Below are positions 8,452 through 17,453 of a stretch of DNA of 64,000 bases, piece by piece. The stretch spans positions 1-64,000 of the forward strand of contig CABUHS010000012.1 in the NCBI GenBank assembly GCA_902491535.1. Direction: 5' to 3'. A model generated the notes under the pieces. The model was not told the DNA's origin. It did not search any database and saw only the letters and a program-made list of their open reading frames with translations. The position numbers and the translations under genes are program-made. The first letter of the stretch is position 1. Each line of letters opens with the position of its first letter. The stretch is from an uncultured Eubacteriales bacterium (GTDB lineage Bacteria > Bacillota > Clostridia > Oscillospirales > CAG-272).

Positions 8452-9543
8452 ATGAAAAACGAATATTTTGCTGCGGTTAACTCATATGAAGGGTTTAAAA
8501 GCTTTTATAAGGATATTTTCGGAAATTTGAACCGCCTTTATATAATAAAAGGCGGTCCAGGAACGGGAAAATCAACCCTTATGAGAAAAGTAGCCGATGA
8601 AGCAGGAATTCAAGGATATAACGTTGAATTTTTTTATTGTTCGTCAGATCCGACATCTCTTGACGGTGTTATAATATCCTCTCTCGGTATCGGAATTGTC
8701 GACGGAACAGCTCCTCATCTTATGGATGCAGATCTTCCGGGAGCAAGAGACGAAATCGTTAATCTGTGTGATTTTTGGAAAAGTGAAAAATTACGGGAGT
8801 CACGGTCCGATATTGAATTATTAAACAAGCGTAAAAGCGCCGGATACAGTACGGTATTTTCGTATCTTGCTGCTATAGGAAATATAAACCGAAATAAGAA
8901 TTCCGTTTTGGATTCTGCAATAGATTACGAAAAAATAGATAATTTCTCACGTCGCTTTGCACGGACGAATATATCAAAAAAATCCGCAGATATTTCCGGG
9001 GAAATAAATTCCGCTTCAGATATACGCGTTATTGAAGCACTCGGAATGTTCGGAAAAAAATATCTGACATCATTTGAGGAAGCCTCTGATACGCATTATT
9101 TTATAAGCGACCGCTGCGGAATTGCGCCGATACTGCTTCGAAATATATTAAAAAGACTGTCTGAATGCGGATGCCGAACAATTGTCGGAATCGGCGCACC
9201 AAGCGGAGAGATATGCGGCTTGATCTTGCCGGATAAATCGATAAGCATATCTGTCTTACGCCCTGAAAATGAGCATTTTGCAAATACAGATGAGACCGAA
9301 ACATCTCCGCGCATCATCAGCACAGAGCGTTTTATTCAAAAGGATATTTTCAAAACTGTAAAACCGCATATCAAGCGCGCCGAAAAGTATATTGATATTC
9401 TTATGCAGGAAGCAGAAAATGCCTTTATCGATATCAGGACAAATCATTTTGCGATTGAAGATATATATAAAGATGCGATGGATTTCCGCAAGGAAGACGA
9501 ATATACAAAAAAGCTTATCAAAAAAATATTTTCAAAAAAGTAA
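8452..9543 (+). CDS. Tandem P-loop ATPase-like protein (PRK06851 type), second P-loop degenerate
   Basis: 363 aa of unknown biochemical role. It resembles the PRK06851 group, in which two P-loop halves are repeated. The first half has Walker A GGPGTGKST (34-42) followed by FFYCSSDPTSLDGVII and IGIVDGTAPH. The second half (214-275) aligns without gaps to 28-89, but the Walker A position reads DRCGIAPIL (220-228), so nucleotide binding is probably lost there. ATG follows GCGGAGG. The next gene starts 34 bp after the stop, suggesting cotranscription with the radical SAM gene. Such proteins are common in spore-forming Firmicutes (family knowledge); no function is assigned. Confidence 0.75.
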   Translation: MKNEYFAAVNSYEGFKSFYKDIFGNLNRLYIIKGGPGTGKSTLMRKVADEAGIQGYNVEFFYCSSDPTSLDGVIISSLGIGIVDGTAPHLMDADLPGARDEIVNLCDFWKSEKLRESRSDIELLNKRKSAGYSTVFSYLAAIGNINRNKNSVLDSAIDYEKIDNFSRRFARTNISKKSADISGEINSASDIRVIEALGMFGKKYLTSFEEASDTHYFISDRCGIAPILLRNILKRLSECGCRTIVGIGAPSGEICGLILPDKSISISVLRPENEHFANTDETETSPRIISTERFIQKDIFKTVKPHIKRAEKYIDILMQEAENAFIDIRTNHFAIEDIYKDAMDFRKEDEYTKKLIKKIFSKK

Positions 9544-9576
9544 TAAAACAAGTATTATAAAAACAAGGAAAATAAA

Positions 9577-11178
9577 ATGACTGATAATAAACAAAAGCGC
9601 CGCGGCATAGTATTTTTTACTCTGAATGCATCATATACACACACCTCCCTTTCGCTGAGATGTCTTGCTGATGCCGTTGCAGGCCATCCCGAATTGGACT
9701 GTGAAATACTTTACGATAAAAGGGTTTCAGACGATAATCTGTCACTTTGTTACAGCCCCGCCAACACCAGCGCAAAGATTAAACCGTCACATTCGGTATG
9801 GTTGACCTTGCTTGAGAGAACTGTATCGGATATGAGAGAGCGTGTATTATATGAGCTTTACGATCTTAAAGCAGATTTTTATATCTTTTCATGCTATATA
9901 TGGAACATCGAAGAAATGCTTCGGCACGCTGAAAATCTGAAAAAACTACTGCCTGATTCTAAAATAATTTTAGGCGGACCTGAGATATCATACAGATCCG
10001 ACGAGTTTCTGCTAAAAAATTCATATATCGACTATATCATACGCGGAGAGGGTGAGATAACATTACCGGAAACGGTTTGTCGTATATTGTCAGGAGAAGA
10101 ACCGGAAAAGACTTTGATAGGTAAGCCGTACACTGATTTTTCGTCAGACGGTACACACTATGAGCGCTTTCCGCCGAAAAATGGATCTCTTGTCTACTAC
10201 GAAACATCCCGCGGATGCCCTTATACTTGCGGGTACTGTGTTTCCGGTATAAAAGATCACGGACATTGTATGATAGAATGTAAGTCCGTTGAAGCTTCTC
10301 TGTCCGGACTTCTGGAATTCGAACGGTATGACAGTATAAAGATCGTAAAACTTGTAGACAGAACATTCAATTTTGATCGTAAACGTGCTATCGCTATATG
10401 GAAAGCACTGTCAGAAGACCGTTTTACTAAAAAATATCACTTTGAAATCTGTGCAGAACTTATTGATAATGAAACACTTGATGTTTTGCGTTCTGTTCCG
10501 AAAGGAAAATTTCAATTTGAAATCGGAATTCAAAGTACAAATCCGAAAACTCTTGAAGCATGCGGCAGGAAAACAAATATAATACGAACTCTGGATAATA
10601 CGGCAAAAATGCATTTCCCGGGAAATATAGCCATCCATGCCGATCTTATTGCCGGACTTCCGTATGAGGATTATAAAAGCTTTGCAAAATCGTTCAATGA
10701 TACATATGGCATATGTGATGAACTTCAGCTCGGCTTTTTAAAGCTTTTGTACGGAACAGCACTGCGTTCTTCGGCGGATACTTTCGGATGTGTATATATG
10801 GAGGATCCGCCGTATACGGTTCTCAAAACATCAGATATGAGCTTCGATGACATTCAGCAACTAAAGCTTATATCTGATACTCTTGACAGATATCACGGAA
10901 GCGGCCGCTTTACAGAAACCTTAAGGTTTATTATTCCCTATGCACCGTCTCCATTTGATTTTTTTGAAGGACTTAACGATTATATCTGTAAAAATTCAGA
11001 AACCGGAGAACTGCGCGGGGTATCGCAGCGGAAAGCATATGAATTTTTATATGAATACAGCCGCTGTCTACTGGACGAAAAAGAAAGTAATATACATAAT
11101 CTGTATAATGCTATAGAAAAAGATTTTTGCAGCAATGAAACCGGGCGTATGCCTCATGGCATACGTCAGCAAAGATAA
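9577..11178 (+). CDS. B12-binding-domain radical SAM protein (DUF4080 type)
   Basis: 533 aa. Residues about 10-190 resemble a cobalamin-binding Rossmann domain (ILGGPEIS, IIRGEGE) but show no DxHxxG base-off motif. The radical SAM core begins with CPYTCGYC (Cys214, 218, 221), which binds the [4Fe-4S] cluster and S-adenosylmethionine. The C-terminal region after about residue 400 resembles DUF4080. These proteins are widespread in Clostridia, with substrates unknown. It follows the P-loop gene by 34 bp in the same direction, with AAGGAAA before ATG. The reaction may be a methylation or rearrangement, but the sequence does not say which. Confidence 0.85.
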   Translation: MTDNKQKRRGIVFFTLNASYTHTSLSLRCLADAVAGHPELDCEILYDKRVSDDNLSLCYSPANTSAKIKPSHSVWLTLLERTVSDMRERVLYELYDLKADFYIFSCYIWNIEEMLRHAENLKKLLPDSKIILGGPEISYRSDEFLLKNSYIDYIIRGEGEITLPETVCRILSGEEPEKTLIGKPYTDFSSDGTHYERFPPKNGSLVYYETSRGCPYTCGYCVSGIKDHGHCMIECKSVEASLSGLLEFERYDSIKIVKLVDRTFNFDRKRAIAIWKALSEDRFTKKYHFEICAELIDNETLDVLRSVPKGKFQFEIGIQSTNPKTLEACGRKTNIIRTLDNTAKMHFPGNIAIHADLIAGLPYEDYKSFAKSFNDTYGICDELQLGFLKLLYGTALRSSADTFGCVYMEDPPYTVLKTSDMSFDDIQQLKLISDTLDRYHGSGRFTETLRFIIPYAPSPFDFFEGLNDYICKNSETGELRGVSQRKAYEFLYEYSRCLLDEKESNIHNLYNAIEKDFCSNETGRMPHGIRQQR

Positions 11179-11213
11179 TTACGGATATCCTGATTTTTCA
11201 ATAATATTTAATA

Positions 11214-11260
11214 CAAAAAGAGCCTCCTGCGTCAAATCACCCATACTGACGCAGGAGGCA
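11214..11260 (-). terminator. Terminator of the murD operon
   Basis: Perfect 13-bp inverted repeat GCCTCCTGCGTCA (11222-11234) / TGACGCAGGAGGC (11247-11259). On the minus strand it is followed by CTTTTTGTAT. Confidence 0.9.
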
Positions 11261-11288
11261 AATTCTATTAGCTTCTTATTATAGTTTT

Positions 11289-12575
11289 TTATTTACATGA
11301 ATCCTCAAAATATTGAGCCGCGCACAAAACTCCGTAACGGCCGCTCTCGTATGTAAGTCCTCCCTGTAAATATGCAGTATACGGCGGGCGGAGAGGTCCG
11401 TCGGCAGAAAGCTCGATAGACGATCCCTGAGTAAATGCTCCCGCCGCCATTATGACACTGTCGCTGTATCCCGGCATTGCATACGGTTCCGGAGATACAA
11501 AAGAATCTATCGGAGATCCCTTTTGTATACCTCTGCAAAATGCGCACAGTTTTTCGGCAGTTCCGAGCTGTAAAAGCTGAATTATGTCGCTTCTCGGAAC
11601 ATTCCACCGCGGTTCAGCTGTACACCCGAGCGCTTCGAATATATATGCTGCAAGCGATGCAGTCTTTATTGCTTGAGCTACTACATGCGGAGCAAAAAAG
11701 AGTCCTTTAAACATATTTCGTGTATTTCCGAGTGTCGCACCGCCCTCAAGTCCAATTCCGGGCGACGAAAAACGGTATCCGCAAAGTTCGACAGCACGGG
11801 CGCTTCCTGCGAGATATCCACCGCTCTCGGCAATTCCTCCGCCGGGATTCTTTATAAGAGATCCGATAAGAAGGTCGGACGCCGGCTCTTTCTCTTCGGT
11901 AAATTCTCCGTAACAGTTGTCTACTACAATAAATGCATCAGACAATTCACGGATGAATTTTGCAGTTTCGTCGATCTGTGATACAGTGAGCGTAGGTCTG
12001 TTCAGATATCCCTTTGATCTCTGTAAAAAAACAACTTTGATTGAACGATCATTTTTAAGCTCATATGTAATTTTATCAAAATCAATTATATCCGATGCTT
12101 TGTGTTCCCGGCAAGGACTGTCCGGACCGAAATCGGTATTTATAAAATCTATCTGCTTATATTTTACGCCGAAATCTTTAAGGGAGCCGTTACCGTTTTC
12201 AGAACCGATTCCGATGACCTCGTCAAGAGTGTCGTAAGGTTTACCGGTTATTGAAAGCATTGTATCTCCAGGTCTGAGCAATCCAAAAAGTCCCACTGTC
12301 AATGCATGTGTGCCGGATAATATGCTGTGACGTACAAATGCCGATTCTGTACCGAGTACAGATGCATATATTTTGTCAAGGGTTTCCCTTCCGCGATCAT
12401 CGTATCCGTATCCTGTAGACGGAGCAAACATAGCATCCGAAACACGTTCTGCCTGGAATGCTTCCATAACTTTTTCAGTTCTTATTCTTGCTATTCTGTC
12501 TATATCCGCAAAACGTTCCGAAAGCGCCTGTTCCGCCTCGTCTGCAAGCTTCAGAATTTTTTCTGAAATAACCAT
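11289..12575 (-). CDS. PLP-dependent 'aluminium resistance'/methionine gamma-lyase family protein (YnbB-like)
   Basis: 428-aa fold-type I PLP enzyme of the Alum_res family, often annotated as methionine gamma-lyase-like. Visible features are the N-terminal FAPSTGYGYDDRGRETLD, the AFVRHSILSGTHAL block, YGEFTEEKEPASD and LIKNPGGGIAESGGYL. In this family the lysine in the KNPGGG region is the likely PLP anchor. The real reaction is not settled. The gene lies 20 bp downstream of murD in the same operon and ends at a strong terminator. The start follows GAAAGGAAG. Confidence 0.85.
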   Translation of the reverse strand: MVISEKILKLADEAEQALSERFADIDRIARIRTEKVMEAFQAERVSDAMFAPSTGYGYDDRGRETLDKIYASVLGTESAFVRHSILSGTHALTVGLFGLLRPGDTMLSITGKPYDTLDEVIGIGSENGNGSLKDFGVKYKQIDFINTDFGPDSPCREHKASDIIDFDKITYELKNDRSIKVVFLQRSKGYLNRPTLTVSQIDETAKFIRELSDAFIVVDNCYGEFTEEKEPASDLLIGSLIKNPGGGIAESGGYLAGSARAVELCGYRFSSPGIGLEGGATLGNTRNMFKGLFFAPHVVAQAIKTASLAAYIFEALGCTAEPRWNVPRSDIIQLLQLGTAEKLCAFCRGIQKGSPIDSFVSPEPYAMPGYSDSVIMAAGAFTQGSSIELSADGPLRPPYTAYLQGGLTYESGRYGVLCAAQYFEDSCK

Positions 12576-12595
12576 TTTAACTTCCTTTCGGTCAT

Positions 12596-14017
12596 TTAAT
12601 TCCCGATATTCTCCTTTTCTATAATTTCCGAAACTATTGATTTAAAGCGATTTCCTCTGACTTCGAAATTCGGAAAAGCGTCAAAGCTTGCACAAGCCGG
12701 AGAAAGAAGAACCACATCTCCCGGCACAGCAGCACTGTAAGCTTTATATACTGATTTTTCAAAATCCGGTTCGTAAATTACATCGGGAAACAATTCATCA
12801 TTTCCGTTCATATCACGATTTGTTTTTTCGTCGGCAATCGCTTTTCCGATCGCTTCTGCAGTTGCGCCTGTTAAAACAACTGTTTTAGCCCTATCTGCCA
12901 AAGAGGCAGCAAGAGTGTCAAACGGAATATGCTTATCATATCCGCCGCAAATAATTACTATACGTCCTGCATCAAAATTGCCGAGCGCAGCCGCAGTACG
13001 TGTCGGAGAAGAGTCTATTGAACTATTATAAAACCGTACATTATTGCACTGTCCGACGAGTTCGCAGCGATGTTCAACTCCCCCAAATTCAGCGGCAACC
13101 TTTCTTACGGCATCATTATCCGCAATTCCGTATACTGCGCCGATAGCTGCCATATAATTTTCCACATTATGATTTCCGGGAAGCAGAATATCCGATATTT
13201 TAAGTATTTTTTCGGCATTTCCGGTTGTATTATCAGATATTTTTATAAATCCGTCCGTATCGGCATATATTCCGCTTTTATCACAGAAGTAAACGGTTTC
13301 AGTATTTTCCGGTGCATCTTTCGCCATCGATCTTGTAATATTATCTCTGCCGTTAAGTACCAGGCGACCGCCGTTCATATATCTGTAAATATTGCGTTTG
13401 GCATCAACATATTCATTCATATCTGTATGATAATTTAAATGATTAGGCGATATATTTGTGATCACAGCAATTTCGGGAGAGCATTTCATTGTATGAAGCT
13501 GAAAGCTTGAAAGCTCGACAACAGCAATATCGTCACTTGTCATTTCACCGATACGCGGCAAAAGCGGAGTTCCTATATTTCCGCCGAGAAATACATTGTA
13601 TCCGGACCTCTTAAGTATCTCACTTATAAGTGTGGTCGTAGTTGTTTTTCCGTCGCTTCCGGTTATTCCGATTATCCGGCACGGAGAAAGTGCAAAAAAA
13701 AGTTCCATTTCCGACGTAAGAACCGAGCCATTATTTACTGCATCGCAGAATTCGGGAATATCATACCTTATTCCGGGCGCACGGAATATAAAATCCTCTT
13801 CTATTCCCTGAAGATAATTTTCTCCGCATATAATACGTACACCTTTTTTCTCAAGCTCGTCAGCACATGTCAGCTTTTCTTTGGGCTTAATGTCTCGTGC
13901 AACTACCGTTGCGCCGCGATCCAAAAGGAATTTTATCAAAGGATAATTAGAAATACCTATACCGCATACCGAGCATGATTTACCTGAAAAATCAACTTGT
14001 TCAATACAATTTTTCAT
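12596..14017 (-). CDS. murD: UDP-N-acetylmuramoyl-L-alanine--D-glutamate ligase
   Basis: Cytoplasmic peptidoglycan precursor ligase that adds D-Glu to UDP-MurNAc-L-Ala using ATP. 473 aa, slightly longer than the usual 450. The N-terminal Rossmann-like domain holds GIGISNYPLIKFL, the central Mur ligase domain has the ATP loop GITGSDGKTTTT, and further conserved blocks are VVELSSFQL, NISPNHLNYH and VEHRCE. The gene is outside a division/cell-wall cluster here. It precedes the Alum_res family gene by 20 bp and lies just downstream of rnpB on the same strand. GAAAGG precedes ATG. Confidence 0.96.
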   Translation of the reverse strand: MKNCIEQVDFSGKSCSVCGIGISNYPLIKFLLDRGATVVARDIKPKEKLTCADELEKKGVRIICGENYLQGIEEDFIFRAPGIRYDIPEFCDAVNNGSVLTSEMELFFALSPCRIIGITGSDGKTTTTTLISEILKRSGYNVFLGGNIGTPLLPRIGEMTSDDIAVVELSSFQLHTMKCSPEIAVITNISPNHLNYHTDMNEYVDAKRNIYRYMNGGRLVLNGRDNITRSMAKDAPENTETVYFCDKSGIYADTDGFIKISDNTTGNAEKILKISDILLPGNHNVENYMAAIGAVYGIADNDAVRKVAAEFGGVEHRCELVGQCNNVRFYNSSIDSSPTRTAAALGNFDAGRIVIICGGYDKHIPFDTLAASLADRAKTVVLTGATAEAIGKAIADEKTNRDMNGNDELFPDVIYEPDFEKSVYKAYSAAVPGDVVLLSPACASFDAFPNFEVRGNRFKSIVSEIIEKENIGN

Positions 14018-14084
14018 AATATTATTACGATGACCTTTCTCATCAAGTGCGGAGCAGCCGCAGCTTTCAGCGTTATCTATATAT

Positions 14085-14120
14085 AAATTGCGGCGGGCGC
14101 TAAATCATATACGCCCGCCG
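14085..14120 (-). terminator. Terminator of RNase P RNA
   Basis: CGGCGGGCG (14091-14099) / CGCCCGCCG (14112-14120), a GC-rich 9-bp stem with a 12-nt loop. On the minus strand it is followed by an AT-rich tract of only moderate T content, so some read-through into murD is possible. Confidence 0.7.
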
Positions 14121-14130
14121 ATAGTTCTCT

Positions 14131-14506
14131 TATAAACTGAGCCTGTAAGCCGGGTTCTGTATGTGCTTATGCACACAGCGATCATCTATCTCGATGCCGC
14201 GTTACCGCGCCACTCATGCCACCCACGGGATTCTGCCGAGCAGACATCAGACTGTCAAACGCACTCTGCTCCCGTAAACGGTGTTGCTCCGGATAGGGTT
14301 TACATTTGCGCAAAGTCGCCAGTGCGCCGGTGAGCTCTTACCTCGCCTTTCCACCCTTAGATGCACAGCATCCGGTTTATTTCTGTTGCACTTTCCCTGA
14401 AGTCGCCTTCGGCGGACGTTATCCGTTATCCTGCTCTTCGGAGCCCGGACTTTCCTCATGATACGACCTTTCGGCGTAATATCACGCGATCGCTCAGCTC
14501 AGTTCC
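14131..14506 (-). ncRNA. rnpB: RNase P RNA (bacterial type A)
   Basis: Catalytic RNA that matures tRNA 5' ends. On the minus strand the signature GAGGAAAGTCCGGGCTC lies near the 5' end (about 14445-14460). The conserved elements AAGGGTGGAAAGG-like and AGAACCCGGCTTACAGG near the 3' end are also present. The ends pair as P1: AACTGAGC (from 14504) with GCTCAGTT (to 14135). The 5' end is set from the promoter -10 at 14512-14517. Length is about 375 nt, normal for the class. It lies in the gap between pncB and murD. Confidence 0.95.
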
Positions 14507-14511
14507 TTATT

Positions 14512-14540
14512 ATTATATTCCGACAAATGCGTTTTGTCAA
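14512..14540 (-). promoter_or_regulatory. Consensus promoter of rnpB
   Basis: On the minus strand TTGACA (14540-14535), 17 bp, TATAAT (14517-14512). A perfect sigma-A promoter placed so that transcription starts at about 14505, at the P1 helix of RNase P RNA. Confidence 0.9.
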
Positions 14541-14579
14541 CAAAAAACAGTAAAATAAGTATAAACACAAAACAATGTT

Positions 14580-16016
14580 TCAGCAACTGAGAAGGCTGCG
14601 TTTTATCTTCCAAAGCTTTTCGGAAAGATCGACATAATAATTATGCGGATTTTCAAAACGTTTTACTTCATCCCACTGGAGATCGACCTGCTTTTTACAG
14701 TAGTCACGTATCTCGGAAACCGACGGAGATTTGTATACACACTTACCTCCGATAAATATAGGTTTACGAAGTTCCTGAATTTTATAATCCGTTAAAACCT
14801 TGCGCTTCCATACATAATCCGGATCAAAAAGCTCAAGCGGCTTCGATGTATCTATAACTTCATCATAAACTGTTATAAGATCTGCAATTGCTTTTCCCGA
14901 ATCATTTTCATAAATACGGTACAGATTTTTAAAATGCGGATTTGTAATTTTAGCGGGATTTTCACTTATCTTTATTTTCGGAATTATATTTCCCTCATCA
15001 TCTTCAACCGCTGAAAGTTTATATACACCGCCGAAAACAGGCGAACTTTTTGAAGTGACAAGCCGTTCACCGACGCCGAATGAGTCTATACATGCCCCCT
15101 GAAGTATTGTGTCGCGGATTATATATTCATCAAGAGAATTTGATACCACTATCTTGCAATCGGTCATGCCTGCATCATCAAGCATTTTTCTGGCCTTTTG
15201 AGTAAAATACGTAATATCTCCGGAATCAATACGGATAGCACATTTAGTAATACCATTTGCTTTAAAAGCTTTTATCGCATTGGGAATTCCGCTTTTAAGA
15301 ACATTGTATGTATCAACAAGCAATGTAGCTGCATCAGGATACATTTTGCAATATGTATCAAATGCATCATATTCGGTATCGAACATCTGTACCCATGAAT
15401 GAGCCATAGTTCCGCCCGCAGGAACTCCGAAACGTTCGTCTGCAATCGTGCATGCGGATCCGGAGCATCCGCCTATATAAGAAGCTCTTGCTCCGAGAAT
15501 AGCTCCTGCCGGTCCCTGCGCACGTCTCGAACCGAATTCACTTACAGGTCTGCCGGCCGCCGCACGGACTATACGGTTTGCTTTTGTTGCGATAAGCGAC
15601 TGATGGTTAAACGTAAGAAGCAAAAATGTTTCGATAAACTGAGCCTGCACCGCCGGAGCGCGTACCGTAATAACAGGTTCTCCGGGAAAAATAGGAGTTC
15701 CCTCCGGAACCGCCCACATATCTCCGGTAAATTTGAAGCTGCGAAGCGATTCAAGGAATTCGTCTCCGAAACATTTTTTACTGCGCAGATACTCGATATC
15801 CTCATCCGAAAAATTAAGATTGTTTATGTAATCAATTATTTGTTCAAGACCTGCGGCTATCGCAAAACCTCCGCCATCCGGAATCTTTCTGAAAAATATA
15901 TCGAAATATGCAATCTTATCTGCCATTCCGTTATTAAAATAACCGTTAGCCATTGTCAGCTCATAAAAATCACAGAGCATTGTATAATTTTCAAGAAAAT
16001 ATTTGTTTTCTGACAT
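14580..16016 (-). CDS. pncB: Nicotinate phosphoribosyltransferase
   Basis: NAD salvage enzyme making nicotinate mononucleotide from nicotinate and PRPP. 478 aa, normal for the Gram-positive long form. Conserved N-terminus LCDFYELTMANGYF, then EFGSRRAQGPAGA (substrate pocket), GGTMAHSWVQMF with the His that is phosphorylated in the family, and RIDSGDITYF for phosphoribosyl binding. The start follows ACGGAGAT. Upstream, a terminator of the SGNH operon separates it, so it should have its own promoter within 16017-16080, though none stands out. Downstream no terminator is seen before the rnpB promoter. Confidence 0.95.
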   Translation of the reverse strand: MSENKYFLENYTMLCDFYELTMANGYFNNGMADKIAYFDIFFRKIPDGGGFAIAAGLEQIIDYINNLNFSDEDIEYLRSKKCFGDEFLESLRSFKFTGDMWAVPEGTPIFPGEPVITVRAPAVQAQFIETFLLLTFNHQSLIATKANRIVRAAAGRPVSEFGSRRAQGPAGAILGARASYIGGCSGSACTIADERFGVPAGGTMAHSWVQMFDTEYDAFDTYCKMYPDAATLLVDTYNVLKSGIPNAIKAFKANGITKCAIRIDSGDITYFTQKARKMLDDAGMTDCKIVVSNSLDEYIIRDTILQGACIDSFGVGERLVTSKSSPVFGGVYKLSAVEDDEGNIIPKIKISENPAKITNPHFKNLYRIYENDSGKAIADLITVYDEVIDTSKPLELFDPDYVWKRKVLTDYKIQELRKPIFIGGKCVYKSPSVSEIRDYCKKQVDLQWDEVKRFENPHNYYVDLSEKLWKIKRSLLSC

Positions 16017-16079
16017 CTTTATCTCCGTAAAATATTAAATTTTTATAAAAACATGACGATCAATTCATGTATCAATAAT

Positions 16080-16121
16080 AAAACAACGGTGACACAGCCG
16101 AAATTCCGGATCTGCCACCGT
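16080..16121 (-). terminator. Terminator of the envelope/SGNH operon
   Basis: ACGGTG (16086-16091) pairs with CACCGT (16116-16121), with a further imperfect inner stem. On the minus strand TTGTTTTATT follows. Confidence 0.65.
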
Positions 16122-16134
16122 ATTATATCAAGGT

Positions 16135-16770
16135 TTAAAGTGACTTAAGGAATCCAATAAGACGAGACGCGATTATTTTATGTCCGTTATCGTTAGGATG
16201 AAGTCCGTCAGGACAGTATTTCTCTTTTACGATCGGTATGCACGGCTGAATTCCGCTAAGTGCATAAAGGTCAAGAACAGGTACAGAATAATATTCCGCC
16301 ACCTCTTTGGCAATATCGGAATATACTTTAAGTGTTTTTCCGTTTCCTATACTTGGCTTGAAATCGTCATCACGATGCAGCGGAGTCATTACAACAATTG
16401 TTGAATCCGGATCTTTTGCAATAAGACCGCTGAGCAATGTATGCCATCCGCCGTAATATGTATCCGGGGTACGGTCGTCGTATGTACCGATCGGAGCGAT
16501 TCCGTATCCGAAATCGTTGCTTCCTCCGAATATTACATTGATATCAGCGTTTTTCATTTCCTCATGTCTTATGCACAGCGCCGCCCCGCACTCTTCCACG
16601 TCTCCGGGCTGGCGGGCGATTCTTGTCCCGCTTATTCCGTAGTTACGTACCTCTGCAAGTCCGCATTCCTTCTTGAGTATATTATAATATATGTGTTCCG
16701 GGCATGAAACGCCGACTCCCGCCGTAATACTGTCACCCAAAAAATTTGCAGTTTTTCCCTTAAGTTCCAT
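16135..16770 (-). CDS. SGNH/GDSL hydrolase, tandem copy 2
   Basis: 211-aa single-domain esterase/lipase-type hydrolase. Catalytic blocks are complete: FLGDSITAG (nucleophile Ser), NYGISGTRIA (oxyanion Gly), FGGSNDFGYG (Asn) and PDGLHPND (Asp and His). No signal peptide is visible. It is closely similar along its whole length to the gene just upstream (16798-17433), sharing the blocks CGLAEVRNYGISG, DDRTPDTYYGG and YYSVPVLDL, so the pair arose by tandem duplication. It is 27 bp downstream of that gene and is the last gene of the operon. Substrate unknown; small acyl or carbohydrate esters are typical of the superfamily. Confidence 0.85.
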   Translation of the reverse strand: MELKGKTANFLGDSITAGVGVSCPEHIYYNILKKECGLAEVRNYGISGTRIARQPGDVEECGAALCIRHEEMKNADINVIFGGSNDFGYGIAPIGTYDDRTPDTYYGGWHTLLSGLIAKDPDSTIVVMTPLHRDDDFKPSIGNGKTLKVYSDIAKEVAEYYSVPVLDLYALSGIQPCIPIVKEKYCPDGLHPNDNGHKIIASRLIGFLKSL

Positions 16771-16797
16771 AGAAGTTTTCCTTTCAGTAACCGCAGA

Positions 16798-17433
16798 TCA
16801 AAGAGTCTCAAGAAAACCTATAAGACGGTTAGCGATAAGCCGATTTCCTGCGTCGCTGGGATGAAGTCCGTCGGGACAGTATTTCTCTTTTATTGCCGGA
16901 ACACACGGCTGTATTCCGCTTACAGACCATAGATCAAGGACAGGGACCGAATAATATTTTGCTACTTCTTTTGCAATATCCACATAAACTTCAAGAGGTT
17001 TTCCGTTACCGGGACTCGGAATTAATTCTTCACAGCGGTGAAGAGGTGTCATAACAACGATAGTTGCATCTGTGTATTTTTCTATAAGTCCGGAAAGCAG
17101 AACATGCCATGCGCCGTAATATGTGTCAGGCGTTCTGTCATCAAAAGTTCCTATAGGCGCACGACCGTGTCCGTAGTCATTTGTTCCTCCGAATACGACT
17201 ATTACATCAGCGTCGTCATCCATTGTCTTATATCTGTCGCAATACGGATTACCGTAATTTTCCTCATCTTGCTGACGGGCAATTCTTGTTCCGCTTATTC
17301 CGTAATTACGGGCTTCTGCGAGTCCGCACTCACGTTTTATAAGGTTAAGATAAATGTTGTCTTCACATGTGGTTCCAACACCAGCAGTAATACTGTCACC
17401 GAGAAAGTTGATCTTTTTTCCTTCAAGCTTCAT
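16798..17433 (-). CDS. SGNH/GDSL hydrolase, tandem copy 1
   Basis: 211 aa with the full SGNH set: FLGDSITAG, NYGISGTRIA, FGGTNDYGHG and PDGLHPSD. It is the upstream member of a tandem pair with the gene at 16135-16770. The ATG at 17433 is chosen because GGAG lies 9 bases before it; an in-frame TTG at 17448 would place the start on top of that ribosome binding site. It begins 20 bp after the stop of the YerB-like lipoprotein gene, so the hydrolases are cotranscribed with a lipoprotein. No export signal is seen, so the enzymes probably act inside the cell. Confidence 0.85.
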   Translation of the reverse strand: MKLEGKKINFLGDSITAGVGTTCEDNIYLNLIKRECGLAEARNYGISGTRIARQQDEENYGNPYCDRYKTMDDDADVIVVFGGTNDYGHGRAPIGTFDDRTPDTYYGAWHVLLSGLIEKYTDATIVVMTPLHRCEELIPSPGNGKPLEVYVDIAKEVAKYYSVPVLDLWSVSGIQPCVPAIKEKYCPDGLHPSDAGNRLIANRLIGFLETL

Positions 17434-17453
17434 TATAAAAATCTCCAATTAAA

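Noticed and set aside
14247..14558. Short open frames over the RNase P RNA gene
   Set aside because: They overlap the strongly conserved ncRNA and show no ribosome binding site or protein-like pattern.
16135..17433. Tandem SGNH genes as one frameshifted gene
   Set aside because: Each has a full catalytic set, its own ribosome binding site and stop, so they are two paralogues.
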